Shown: piece by piece, positions 34,132 through 42,577 of the stretch
How the letters are laid out: each line of letters opens with the position of its first letter
How positions within the stretch are numbered: the first letter of the stretch is position 1
From: Albibacillus kandeliae
GTDB lineage: Bacteria > Pseudomonadota > Alphaproteobacteria > Rhodobacterales > Rhodobacteraceae
Assembly: GCF_003116585.1 (NCBI RefSeq)
Contig: NZ_QEHM01000002.1
Span: forward strand, 1-64,000
Reading direction: 5' to 3'
Length of the DNA stretch: 64,000 nt
Position numbers and translations under genes: made by a program
The notes under the pieces: generated by a model
Seen by the model: the letters and a program-made list of their open reading frames with translations, nothing else
Told to the model about the DNA's origin: nothing
Databases searched by the model: none

Positions 34132-34866
34132 ATGGACAGGCACTTGCTGATCGCCGGACAGGGGCGCTCGGGCAGCACGCTGTTTTACAACATGCTGCGC
34201 CACACCCTGATGGATTTCCAGCTCTTCGATCTCGAGGTTCCGGCCGCAAAAGTCATCCACCTTGACGGCAACACCTGCACCAAGCGGCCCTACGACATCT
34301 TCAATGTTCCCGCGATCCTGAAGGCCGCGCAGGGCCGCAAGACCGTCGACCTGATCGTGACCCTGCGCGATCCCCGCGACATCCTGACCAGCCGTCACCG
34401 CCGCGTTCCCGACGACTACTTCTATGCCGCCGATCACGCCTATTTCCTGCCCACCAACGGCGCCCCGACCTTTACCGCGCCGGGATTCCTGCAGGTCCAG
34501 AAGGCGATCATGGAGATCGCGCGCTCCGGGCTGTTCCCGCAGGGCGTTTTCTATCTCAAGTACGAAGACCTCGTGCAGGACCCTGCCGGGGTTCAGGCGA
34601 TGCTGGGCAAGCAGCTCGGCCTGACCTACGCGGGCCGCTTCGAGGATTTCCACCAGCAGGACATTTCGGCCTCCTTCGCCCACGCCCTGAACGGGGTGCG
34701 GACACTGGACAAGGGCCGTCAGCGCAAGTGGGCCGACCCCGAGCATCGCGCCCGGATCATCGACCAGTTCACCCGCTTTCCGGTGCTGCACGATATCGTC
34801 CAGGGCCTGGGGTATGAACCTGACCGCACCTGGTACGACGCGCTGACCGCCGAAACCGCCAGCTAG
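34132..34866 (+). CDS. Sulfotransferase-family protein
   Basis: The protein has 244 residues. It has a PAPS-binding 5'-phosphosulfate loop (AGQGRSGSTLFYNML), a 3'-phosphate region (VTLRDPRDILTSRH) and YLKYEDLVQDPAG, all in the order seen in sulfotransferases. It probably moves sulfate from PAPS to a hydroxyl acceptor in the cytosol; the acceptor could be a sugar or lipid but nothing in the neighbourhood shows it. A 187-base gap separates it from the divergent globin gene. Confidence 0.75.
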   Translation: MDRHLLIAGQGRSGSTLFYNMLRHTLMDFQLFDLEVPAAKVIHLDGNTCTKRPYDIFNVPAILKAAQGRKTVDLIVTLRDPRDILTSRHRRVPDDYFYAADHAYFLPTNGAPTFTAPGFLQVQKAIMEIARSGLFPQGVFYLKYEDLVQDPAGVQAMLGKQLGLTYAGRFEDFHQQDISASFAHALNGVRTLDKGRQRKWADPEHRARIIDQFTRFPVLHDIVQGLGYEPDRTWYDALTAETAS

Positions 34867-34872
34867 GGGCGC

Positions 34873-35982
34873 TTACTCCGCCGCCGCCGCCATCACGCTC
34901 GGCGCCACCGGGAAAATCACCCAGAAGGTCGATCCGCGCTCAAGCTCGGACTCGAAACCGATCTCGCCGCCCATCTGTTCCGTCAGCTGCTTGCTGATCG
35001 CCAGCCCCAGTCCGGTGCCGCCCGCCCGCCGCGTCGCCGAGGAATCGACCTGCGTAAAGCGTTGAAAGATGCGGTCGTGGTGCTCGCGCGCGATCCCGAT
35101 GCCCCGGTCGGCCACGCTGATGCGGATCCGGCCTTCGAAACACTCGGCGCCCACCCAAACCTCCGAACCGGCCTCCGAGAACTTCAGCGCGTTGGAGAGC
35201 AGGTTGCCGATCACCTGCAACAGCCGCGCGCGGTCCACGCGAATGCAGTCGTAGACCGTTTCCTGCAGCACCGACAGGATCACGCCACGCCCCTCTGCCT
35301 CGGTCGCGTTGTCCTGCACCGCGCGCGAGACCAGCTCATGCACTTCGTAGGACTGCAGATCGAACTGGGCCTTTCCGGATGACGTCTGCTCGAAATCCAG
35401 CAGGTCGTTGATCAGCACCGTCAGGCGGTTGCAGTTGCGCATGGCGATCTCGGCAGACTTCTGCGCCACCGGGCTCAGCGGCCCCAGCTTGCCGCTCTGG
35501 ATCAGGGCCAGAGGCCCCGCGATCGAGGTCAGCGGCGTGCGCAGCTCGTGATTCACGGCGGCAATGAACTCGGACTTCAGCCGCTCGACCCGCTTGCGCT
35601 CGGTGATGTCGCGCACCACGCCCACAAAGATCTTGCGGCCCTGATAGCTCGCCTCGGTCAGCCCGACCTCGATCGGAAAGATCTCGCCCGACTTGCGCTT
35701 GCCCTCCACCTCGGGTCGCGTCCCGATCAGCTTGGCCTTGCCGCTGCTGGCATAGTTGGCGAGATAGCTGTCATGGTGCCGCGCGTGCGACATCGGCATC
35801 AGCATGTTGATCTTCTGCCCCACCACCTCGTCGGCGTCATAGCCAAAGATTGCCTCGGCAGCCTTGTTGAAGGTGGTAATGACCCCCGTGGCATCAATGC
35901 AGACGATGCCGTCCGCAACGGTGTCCAGGATCGCGCTCTGGTACCCCAGAATTTCTTCGACGGATTCGCTGTTACTCGACAT
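34873..35982 (-). CDS. PAS-domain sensor histidine kinase
   Basis: The protein has 369 residues with no membrane segment, so it is a soluble sensor. A PAS domain (~10-125) is followed by the dimerisation helix with the phospho-acceptor H145 (AAVNHELRTPLTSI) and an ATPase domain (NLLSNALKFSEAGSE; DRGIGIA; GGTGLGLAISKQL). The PAS holds RHHDSYLANY, where FixL haem-PAS domains have their haem-ligand histidine, but the O2-contacting Arg of FixL is not aligned. Haem binding is possible but unproven. No response regulator gene is adjacent. Confidence 0.88.
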   Translation of the reverse strand: MSSNSESVEEILGYQSAILDTVADGIVCIDATGVITTFNKAAEAIFGYDADEVVGQKINMLMPMSHARHHDSYLANYASSGKAKLIGTRPEVEGKRKSGEIFPIEVGLTEASYQGRKIFVGVVRDITERKRVERLKSEFIAAVNHELRTPLTSIAGPLALIQSGKLGPLSPVAQKSAEIAMRNCNRLTVLINDLLDFEQTSSGKAQFDLQSYEVHELVSRAVQDNATEAEGRGVILSVLQETVYDCIRVDRARLLQVIGNLLSNALKFSEAGSEVWVGAECFEGRIRISVADRGIGIAREHHDRIFQRFTQVDSSATRRAGGTGLGLAISKQLTEQMGGEIGFESELERGSTFWVIFPVAPSVMAAAAE

Positions 35983-36325
35983 GGTCTTTGATACGGTCCC
36001 GTGTCGTCACGGTGCCTTATTCGGCAGTCGTGAGGGGGCCCCAATCCGGGGAACCCGCTCCTGCGGGGCGCAGGGCGCGCGAGGGACATTGCCTTTCTTC
36101 TGCTCTCCCACCGTTGTCCGGTGGGGTATCGTTGCCTCAAGTAAACCGGTCGACGTTGGCCGCGATCCGGGTGCCACCCAGCCGAAATAGGTCAGCATGA
36201 ATGACACGTTGATTAACCATGAGTTGACAAATCAAGTAAATAATCCGCGCCGTACAGCAATGACCTTACGTCACATTCGGATTGCGCCCCATCTTGCGCC
36301 CTTCTGGCAACAAGGCATTGACCCA
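35983..36325. other. Noncoding gap between the histidine kinase gene and the rpsI terminator
   Basis: About 340 bases lie upstream of the histidine kinase gene. They should contain its promoter. I find no convincing coding frame, dyad or RNA structure; a 120-codon frame starting at 36197 runs into rpsI antisense and is not called. Confidence 0.4.
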
Positions 36326-36362
36326 AAACAAAAAAACAGCCCCGGCGGCACCGGGGCTGTTT
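36326..36362 (-). terminator. Rho-independent terminator of rplM-rpsI
   Basis: A perfect 12-bp stem (AAACAGCCCCGG with CCGGGGCTGTTT) and a 5-base loop lie 40 bases after the rpsI stop. On the leftward transcript it is followed by a T-run. Confidence 0.85.
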
Positions 36363-36401
36363 CTGTCCACAACGGGGCCAGGGGCCACCGTCGGAAGGCG
36401 A

Positions 36402-36893
36402 TTAACGCTTGGAGAACTGGAAGCTCTTACGCGCTTTGGCCTTGCCGTACTTCTTACGCTCGACGACGCGGCTGTCGCGGGTCAGGAAGCCGGCAGCTTT
36501 CAGGGCCGACCGCAGCGACGGATCGTACAGCTGCAGCGCCTTGGAGATGCCGTGCTTGACCGCACCGGCCTGGCCGGAGAGACCGCCGCCCTTGACGGTG
36601 GCGTTCACGTCGAACTGATCTTCGACGCCGGCAACCGTGAACGGCTGGCGCAGGATCATCTGCAGCACCGGACGGGCAAAGTACTCGTTGATCGGCTTGC
36701 CGTTGACGACAACCTTGCCCGAGCCCGGCTTGATCCAGACGCGGGCAACCGCGTCCTTCCGCTTGCCGGTGGCATAGGAACGGCCGAGGTCGTCACGAAC
36801 GGGTTCGCGCGGGCCGAGGTCGATCTCGGTTGCGGAGCCGCTGTCTGCAACGACGTCCTTGAGATCTTCGAGGGAATTGATCTGGTCAGCCAT
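36402..36893 (-). CDS. rpsI: 30S ribosomal protein S9
   Basis: The protein has 163 residues. The core [19 protein letters not shown] and the basic tail [22 protein letters not shown] are diagnostic; the tail reaches the ribosomal P site. The first ~35 residues are an acidic extension common in alphaproteobacteria. It follows rplM by 4 bases, the conserved L13-S9 operon, and ends at a strong terminator. Confidence 0.98.
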   Translation of the reverse strand: MADQINSLEDLKDVVADSGSATEIDLGPREPVRDDLGRSYATGKRKDAVARVWIKPGSGKVVVNGKPINEYFARPVLQMILRQPFTVAGVEDQFDVNATVKGGGLSGQAGAVKHGISKALQLYDPSLRSALKAAGFLTRDSRVVERKKYGKAKARKSFQFSKR

Positions 36894-36897
36894 TCAT

Positions 36898-37356
36898 TCA
36901 GCTCCGGGTGTTTTTCTTGTTCATGGACTTCACGTCCAGAACTTCGGGGCTCTGGGCCTCGTGGGGGTGCTCCGCACCTGCGTAGATGCGCAGGTTGGTC
37001 ATCTGCTGGCGCGACAGGCGGTTGCCGGGCAGCATGCGCTTGACGGCCTGCATCACGACGCGCTCGGGGTGTGCACCCTCGAGGATCTGCTGCTTGGTGC
37101 GCGACTTGATCCCGCCCGGGTGGCCGGTGTGCCAGTAGAAGTGCTCTTCGCGCTTCTTGCCGGTCATCTGCACCTTGTCGGCGTTGATGACGATGACATT
37201 GTCACCCATGTCCATGTGCGGGGTGAAGGTTGCCTTGTGCTTGCCACGCAGGCGCATGGCGATGATCGAGGCGAGACGGCCCAGAACGACGCCCTCGGCG
37301 TCGATCAGGATCCATTTCTTGTCGATCTCTGCAGGAGTTGCAGAAAAGGTTTTCAT
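36898..37356 (-). CDS. rplM: 50S ribosomal protein L13
   Basis: The protein has 152 residues. It contains [18 protein letters not shown] at the N-terminus, [15 protein letters not shown] in the middle and [20 protein letters not shown] near the end, all standard L13 blocks. It is an early-assembly protein of the large subunit. It is the first gene of the L13-S9 operon, with a candidate promoter about 65 bases upstream. Confidence 0.98.
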   Translation of the reverse strand: MKTFSATPAEIDKKWILIDAEGVVLGRLASIIAMRLRGKHKATFTPHMDMGDNVIVINADKVQMTGKKREEHFYWHTGHPGGIKSRTKQQILEGAHPERVVMQAVKRMLPGNRLSRQQMTNLRIYAGAEHPHEAQSPEVLDVKSMNKKNTRS

Positions 37357-37420
37357 GACGGATCTTCCCGTTTGACGTGAATGGCGCGCAACGGATCACG
37401 CGCCGAAATTCGATGGACGG

Positions 37421-37449
37421 TGTCTAAACGCGGTCGCAGGACGCGTCAA
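37421..37449 (-). promoter_or_regulatory. Candidate sigma-70-type promoter of rplM-rpsI
   Basis: On the leftward strand TTGACG (-35) and TAGACA (-10) are separated by 17 bases, about 65 bases before the rplM start. The -35 matches the consensus at five of six positions; the -10 is weaker. Confidence 0.45.
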
Positions 37450-37517
37450 GCGGGACATATCCTAATAAATCACGCAAAAACAATGCTTTGCAAAATAGGT
37501 ATTATTTTACCCCACAC

Positions 37518-38930
37518 TCAGACGCTGATCTGCTCGGGCGGATTGTTCAGCAGGGCCTGCAACCGCAACATGGCGCTCTCGAAAGAGGCCTTGGACACCT
37601 GGCAGTTGACCGCGATGCGCACCGCATGGGGCGCGCGGCCGTCCCGCAGGGCGAATTCGTCGGCCGAGCGGATCTGGACCCCCTGCCGTTCCGCCGTGCG
37701 GCAGAAGGCGGCGGCACGCCAGCCCGCGGGCAAGCGCAGCCACAGGAACGGAACCTCCGGGTCCCACGACAGGTCGAACATTCCCAGCGCATTGACCGCA
37801 AGGCGCACATAGTCGCCCGTCACCTCGCGCACGCGGTCACACAGAACGCGGGTCGAGGGATCGGACAGCAGGATCCGCGTCACCTCGGCAATCGGCTGCG
37901 ACAGGCCGAAGAACCCGTATTCCGCCGATCGCCGCAGGTCGGCACTCCGCTCGCGCGGGGCAAGCACGAAGCCGACGCGCAGCGCCGGGGTCAGCACCTT
38001 GGACAGGGTCGAAACGTGCCAGCCGCGTTCGGGGGCAAGCGCGCGATAGCTCGGGGCACGGTTGGTCCCGACCCGGTAGCAGTCGTCCTCGAGGATCTGC
38101 ATGTCGTGCCGCCGCGCCACCTCGATCAGTTCGCGCCGCCGCTCCAGCGGGGTGAACCCTCCCGTGGGGTTCTGGACCTCGGGCGTGGTGCAGAACACCT
38201 GCGCCCCGGTCCGCCGCGCCGCCTCGTCCAGCGCCTCGGGCAGCACCCCGTGCTCGTCCATCGCCACCCCGACAGCTTCGGCCCGCAGCAGGTCACAGGC
38301 GCGGCGAAACCCGGCATAGGACAGGTCCTCGACCAGAACCACCGGCTTGGGCCCCCGCAGGATGGTTTCCATCGCCGTGCAGATGCCGTTCTGCCCGCCG
38401 TTGGTCAGCACCACCTCGTCCTCGTCGATCTGCCCCAGCGGAATGTCCTTGAGCCAGTTCACCACCGCCTCGCGCACCGGGCGATAGCTGTCGCGGGTCG
38501 GGTAGTTCAGCAACATGAAAGGATCGCTCTCGGCCACCCGCTGCAACGCAGCCCGGATCGCGGCCACCTGCCCCACGTCCGGTGTCCGCGGACTGAACAG
38601 GTTCACGCCGTCCGCATCCTGCGGCTCGATCGAGCGCGACCAGACGTCATCGCCCAGCACCGTCTTTGACTCGGAAGGCAGGCGGACAGGCGCGACGAAT
38701 GTACCACGCCCGACCTCGCCCCTCAGTACACCATCGTCGGTCAGGATGGTGTAGGCCCGCGCCACGGTGCCCGGAGTAATCGAGAGTTGATAGGCAAGAT
38801 CCCGTACAGGCGGCAGTTTTTCCCCTGTCTTCAGCTTGCCATCGCCAATGGCGGCACGGATTGCATCGGCGAGCGCCCGGTATTTGGGGCCCTGCTGCGG
38901 CAGCGACTCCGGCCAAATTGTACTCAACAC
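37518..38930 (-). CDS. MocR-family regulator (GntR helix-turn-helix fused to aminotransferase-like domain)
   Basis: The protein has 470 residues. An N-terminal GntR winged helix (KYRALADAIRAAIGDGKLKTGEKLPPVRDLA) is joined to a fold-type I PLP domain with DDCYR and STLSKVLTPALRVGF, whose Lys should hold PLP. MocR/PdxR proteins use this domain as an effector sensor, not an enzyme. The start is GTG with AGGGAG upstream. It is divergent from a DUF1127 gene and the shared region has repeated ATTGTAC sites, so it may regulate both. Confidence 0.85.
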   Translation of the reverse strand: MLSTIWPESLPQQGPKYRALADAIRAAIGDGKLKTGEKLPPVRDLAYQLSITPGTVARAYTILTDDGVLRGEVGRGTFVAPVRLPSESKTVLGDDVWSRSIEPQDADGVNLFSPRTPDVGQVAAIRAALQRVAESDPFMLLNYPTRDSYRPVREAVVNWLKDIPLGQIDEDEVVLTNGGQNGICTAMETILRGPKPVVLVEDLSYAGFRRACDLLRAEAVGVAMDEHGVLPEALDEAARRTGAQVFCTTPEVQNPTGGFTPLERRRELIEVARRHDMQILEDDCYRVGTNRAPSYRALAPERGWHVSTLSKVLTPALRVGFVLAPRERSADLRRSAEYGFFGLSQPIAEVTRILLSDPSTRVLCDRVREVTGDYVRLAVNALGMFDLSWDPEVPFLWLRLPAGWRAAAFCRTAERQGVQIRSADEFALRDGRAPHAVRIAVNCQVSKASFESAMLRLQALLNNPPEQISV

Positions 38931-39007
38931 AATTCTCCCTTGGACTTTACGTCACTTTTAATTGTACCGATCAACTACCAGAACATTTCCAAATGTGTCA
39001 ATACAAT
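38917..39007. promoter_or_regulatory. Repeated ATTGTAC sites in the MocR-DUF1127 region
   Basis: ATTGTAC occurs at 38917-38923 and again at 38961-38967, and its inverse TACAAT at 39002-39007. MocR regulators bind such spaced direct and inverted repeats in divergent promoters; assignment here is by position. Confidence 0.35.
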
Positions 39008-39023
39008 GTGAAAGGATCCCAAC

Positions 39024-39251
39024 ATGACACGTTCCCTGACCACGCAGAGCCTGTTGATGATGAGCGCAAGCCCCCGCCTGCCGCTGCTCGCCGCAGTAGC
39101 CGTGCGCGTGGCCGGGAAGCTGACCGAATGGGATCAACGCAGCCGAACCCGACGCCAGCTGAAAGACCTTGACCCATACCTGCTCAAGGACATCGGCCTG
39201 ACGCACGCGGAGGCGCGCAAAGAGGTTAAGAAGTACTTCTTCCAAGGGTAG
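39024..39251 (+). CDS. DUF1127 small basic protein
   Basis: The protein has 75 residues and ends with a DUF1127 arginine-rich helix (LTEWDQRSRTRRQLKDLDPYLLKDIGL). Members of this family are small, often stress-induced, and in Rhodobacter one has been linked to RNA turnover and small RNAs; whether this one is similar is unknown. It is divergent from the MocR gene and followed by a strong terminator, so it forms a single-gene transcript. Confidence 0.85.
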   Translation: MTRSLTTQSLLMMSASPRLPLLAAVAVRVAGKLTEWDQRSRTRRQLKDLDPYLLKDIGLTHAEARKEVKKYFFQG

Positions 39252-39278
39252 TTATCCCTGTCTGGCAACAGACGACCT

Positions 39279-39306
39279 GGCCGGGGCATCGCTCCGGCCC
39301 TTTTTT
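39279..39306 (+). terminator. Rho-independent terminator of the DUF1127 gene
   Basis: GGCCGGGG and CTCCGGCC form a GC-rich stem (one G-U pair) with a 5-base loop and six T after it, 28 bases beyond the stop. Confidence 0.8.
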
Positions 39307-39416
39307 GTCGTGTGCCCTAGGGGGCGAGCCGCCACTGCTGGCCGCCATCCAGCCCGCCAAATGCAGAACGGGGCAAGGTTTCCCCTGCCCCGTTCCGAAT
39401 GCTCTGGTTCCAGCCC

Positions 39417-41039
39417 TTACGCCGGCATCAGGATCTCGCCGAACTCCTCGCGCAGCTTGCGCTTCAGCACCTTGCCGGTCGCGTTCAGCGGCAGCGCCTC
39501 GACAAAGACCACCTTGTCCGGAACCTGCCACTTGGCGATCTTGCCGTCGAAGAAGGCCAGCAGCTCCTCCTCGCTCGGCTCCGCACCCTCGGCCTTGACG
39601 GCCACCAGCAGCGGGCGTTCGTCCCACTTGGGGTGCGCCACGCCGATCACCGCCGCGTTGGCGAGTTTCGGGTGGGCCACGGCGATGTTCTCCAGTTCCA
39701 CCGAGGAAATCCACTCGCCGCCAGACTTGATGATGTCCTTGGAGCGGTCCTTGATGGTCAGGTAGCCATTCGGATCCAGCGTGCCGACGTCGCCGGTATC
39801 GAACCAGCCGTCGTGCAGCACGCCCTCGTCTTCCATGCGGAAGTAGCTGTCGAGCACCCAGTGCCCCTGCACCAGCAGGTCGCCCTGCGCGGTGCCGTCC
39901 ATCGGCAGCTCGTTGCCCTCGTCATCTACGATCTTGAGGTCCACACCGAACGGCGGACGGCCCTGGTTCTCGCGCAGCTTGTGCTGCTGCTCGACCGGCA
40001 GGGACCCATGCTTGGCCAGCGGACGGTTGGACGAGCCGAGCGGGCTCATCTCGGTCATGCCCCATGCGTGGATGGTCTCGACCCCGAACTCCTCGCGGAA
40101 GGTGTCGATCATCGAGGGCGGACAGGCCGCGCCACCAATCACGGTCCGGTTCAGCGAGGCGAGCTTGGAGCCCGACTTCTTGGCATAGCCCAGCAGGCCC
40201 AGCCAGATGGTCGGCACGCCCATCGCCAGCGTCACGCCGCACTTGTCGATCAGCTTCACCAGGCTCTCGCCGTCCAGCCCCGGCCCGGGCAGCGCAAGGC
40301 GCGCACCGGACATGGCGCAGCCATAGGGCGAGCCCCAGGCGTTGACGTGGAACATCGGCACCACCGGCATCACCACGTCCGCGGCGGCATAGCCCACGCA
40401 GTCGAGCGTGTTGGAGGCAAAGGCGTGCAGCACGGTCGAGCGGTGGGAATAAAGCACGCCCTTCGGGTGCCCCGTGGTGCCCGAGGTATAGCAGAGGCTC
40501 GAGGCCGAATTCTCGTCAAAGGTCGGCCATTCGTAATCGGCATCGCCGGTCTCGATGAACTCGTCGTAGAACAGAACGCCCGGCAGCTGCGCGGCAACGT
40601 CCTCGTCACGCGGCCCCATGTAGATCAGGTGCTGCATCCCTTCGGCCTGCGCCATCACCAGCTTGGCCAGCGGCACAAAGGTCTTGTCGAAGAACAGGAC
40701 GCGGTCCTCGGCGTGGTTGGCGATATAGACCAGCTGTTCCGGGAACAGGCGCGGGTTAATGGTGTGGCAGACGAACCCGGCGCCCGAGACGCCGTAATAG
40801 ATCTCGAGGTGACGGCGGTTGTTCCACGCCAGCGTGCCGCAGCGGGCAAAGTTGCCGAGACCCAGCTTGCTCAGCGCCGAGGCGAGCTTGCGCGAATTCA
40901 CGGCCACCTGGCCCCAATTGGTTTCTTCCAGCCCTCCGGTGGTCTCCACCGAGTAGATCGTCGTATCTCCGTGATAGCGTTCCGCGTGGTCGATCAGCGA
41001 AGAGATCAACAAAGGCTTGTGCATCATCTGCCCCAGCAT
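39417..41039 (-). CDS. Acyl-CoA ligase, DmdB-like
   Basis: The protein has 540 residues of the AMP-forming synthetase family. Motifs are YTSGTTGHPKGVLYSHRS (phosphate-binding), GMTEMSP, DGWFDTGDVG and RSKDIIKSGGEWIS, and the C-terminal Lys in LNATGKVLKRKLR. It activates a carboxylic acid to its CoA ester. The N-terminus (MLGQMM, then LLISSLIDHAERYHG) resembles the methylmercaptopropionyl-CoA ligase DmdB of roseobacters as I recall it; medium-chain acids are an alternative. A thioesterase gene is divergent 188 bases away. Confidence 0.85.
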   Translation of the reverse strand: MLGQMMHKPLLISSLIDHAERYHGDTTIYSVETTGGLEETNWGQVAVNSRKLASALSKLGLGNFARCGTLAWNNRRHLEIYYGVSGAGFVCHTINPRLFPEQLVYIANHAEDRVLFFDKTFVPLAKLVMAQAEGMQHLIYMGPRDEDVAAQLPGVLFYDEFIETGDADYEWPTFDENSASSLCYTSGTTGHPKGVLYSHRSTVLHAFASNTLDCVGYAAADVVMPVVPMFHVNAWGSPYGCAMSGARLALPGPGLDGESLVKLIDKCGVTLAMGVPTIWLGLLGYAKKSGSKLASLNRTVIGGAACPPSMIDTFREEFGVETIHAWGMTEMSPLGSSNRPLAKHGSLPVEQQHKLRENQGRPPFGVDLKIVDDEGNELPMDGTAQGDLLVQGHWVLDSYFRMEDEGVLHDGWFDTGDVGTLDPNGYLTIKDRSKDIIKSGGEWISSVELENIAVAHPKLANAAVIGVAHPKWDERPLLVAVKAEGAEPSEEELLAFFDGKIAKWQVPDKVVFVEALPLNATGKVLKRKLREEFGEILMPA

Positions 41040-41227
41040 GGCAGGCTCCTTGTAGAGTTCGGGCGGGAGTGTCCCGCCGTCAGAGTATGAATCGCTGAAA
41101 CTGGTGGCCTCCCGTCCTTTCCGGACACCGAGGCCCCGGCTCCTTCCCGCCTCTGAATCTGCATGTCGGAACGGTGTTTTGCAAGAATGCCGTTGCGGCG
41201 TTTTCCCGCCTAAACTAGCAATCTGGC

Positions 41228-41698
41228 ATGGAAATCCGATATCACACCCCGCTGACGCCCGAAGAGCAGATCGCCCACGGCCTGTCGGACCCGCAGCCGC
41301 TCGCCCTTGCCGACAAGGTGCGCTTCGCCGAACTCGACCTGCAGAACCACGTCAACAACAAGGCTTACATGACATGGTTCGAGTCCGCGCGTGTCGGCTA
41401 CTCCGACCGGTTCATGCTGCCGACCCTCGGCCAGCGCCCGCGCTTCATGGTGCACAGCCTCTCGCTGCGCTTCATCCGAGAGATGCTGATGGGCGAGGAT
41501 TACATCGTCACCTGCCGCGTCTCGGCCTTCCGCAACAGCTCCTATACCCTCGACCAGCAGCTCTGGTCCGGCGACATGCGCGCGCGGATGAGCGTGGTGA
41601 TGGTCATGGCAACGCGGGACGGCAGCGCGCGGATGGAAATCCCCGACGAGCTGCGCAAGGTTTTCGTGGAACGCGATGGCGCGGTCGACGAACGCTAG
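41228..41698 (+). CDS. Hotdog-fold acyl-CoA thioesterase
   Basis: The protein has 156 residues of the 4-hydroxybenzoyl-CoA thioesterase/YbgC type. The helix and active-site region FAELDLQNHVNNKAYMTWFESARV holds the acidic catalytic residue and typical Asn-His. It hydrolyses acyl-CoA to free acid and CoA in the cytosol; the chain specificity is unknown. It is divergent from the acyl-CoA ligase, so the pair could control one acyl-CoA pool. It converges on ccdA with a 3-base gap. Confidence 0.82.
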   Translation: MEIRYHTPLTPEEQIAHGLSDPQPLALADKVRFAELDLQNHVNNKAYMTWFESARVGYSDRFMLPTLGQRPRFMVHSLSLRFIREMLMGEDYIVTCRVSAFRNSSYTLDQQLWSGDMRARMSVVMVMATRDGSARMEIPDELRKVFVERDGAVDER

Positions 41699-41701
41699 GC
41701 C

Positions 41702-42454
41702 TCAGCCCAGCGTCGCCAGCGCGGGGAAGTGTTCGAGCAGCCAGTAGGAGAAGCTGGAGAAGCCACCGGTCAGCATCAGCAGGCCGATGGTCCAGAGCAG
41801 CAGGCCCATGACCCGCTCGATCTGCTCCATGTGCCGCTTCATCCACGTCATCAACCCGCCAAGCTTGGGCAGAAAGGCCGCGACCAGCAGGAACGGTATG
41901 CCAAGCCCGGCGGCATAGACCGCCAGCAGCCACGTCCCCCGCGCCACCGAGGCCTCGGAGGCGGCCAGCGACAGGATCGCGCCCAGCTGCGGGCCGATGC
42001 AGGGCGTCCAGCCAAAGGCAAACGCCAGCCCGAGCACATAGGCCCCAAAGGCCGAGCCGCCCCGGTCGCCCGCATCGAGCCGCGCCTCGCGGTCAAGAAA
42101 CCCGATCCGGTAGACCCCGACGAAATGGGCTCCGAAGATCATCACCACGATCCCGGCAATGGTGTTGAACCAGTCCTGGTACTGAAGAAAGGCCGCCCCG
42201 ATGGCCGAGGCCGCGAAGCCCATCAGCAGAAAGACGGTCGACAGCCCCATGACGAAGAACAGCGCGGGCACGACGGCGCGCATGGCCGACTGACGCCCGG
42301 TGCCAAGGTCCTGAACCGAAACGCCGCTCATGTAGGCAAGATACGGCGGCACGATGGGCAGCACACAGGGCGACAGGAAACTGATGACCCCGGCCGCCAG
42401 CGCCACGATCATCCCGGGCAGCAGCCCCGCGTCGATAAGATCAATCCCGAACAT
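41702..42454 (-). CDS. ccdA: Cytochrome c biogenesis protein CcdA
   Basis: The protein has 250 residues and six membrane helices. The two redox cysteines lie in FLSPCVLPIVPPYLAYMSG and GWTPCIGPQLGAIL, the DsbD/CcdA pattern. It carries electrons from cytoplasmic thioredoxin to periplasmic thioredoxin-like proteins that keep apocytochrome c reduced. Only the transmembrane domain is present, as normal for CcdA. It belongs with ccmE at 1573 in the same pathway, though not in the same operon. Confidence 0.92.
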   Translation of the reverse strand: MFGIDLIDAGLLPGMIVALAAGVISFLSPCVLPIVPPYLAYMSGVSVQDLGTGRQSAMRAVVPALFFVMGLSTVFLLMGFAASAIGAAFLQYQDWFNTIAGIVVMIFGAHFVGVYRIGFLDREARLDAGDRGGSAFGAYVLGLAFAFGWTPCIGPQLGAILSLAASEASVARGTWLLAVYAAGLGIPFLLVAAFLPKLGGLMTWMKRHMEQIERVMGLLLWTIGLLMLTGGFSSFSYWLLEHFPALATLG

Positions 42455-42577
42455 GTTACGCTCTTAGGCGATCGCGCGGGGCCCGTCACCTCCACGCGCG
42501 ACGACGAATGGTCACATCCGCGTGGACGGTTTGAAACAAGCCGATGTGGTCAAAGGGTTTCTCGGGCCTAGGGCGCT

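Noticed and set aside
36197-36559. A 120-codon + strand frame
   Set aside because: It overlaps the terminator and runs antisense into rpsI, with no protein-like features.
39399-41090. A 563-codon + strand frame
   Set aside because: It is the shadow of the acyl-CoA ligase; high GC makes such frames long.
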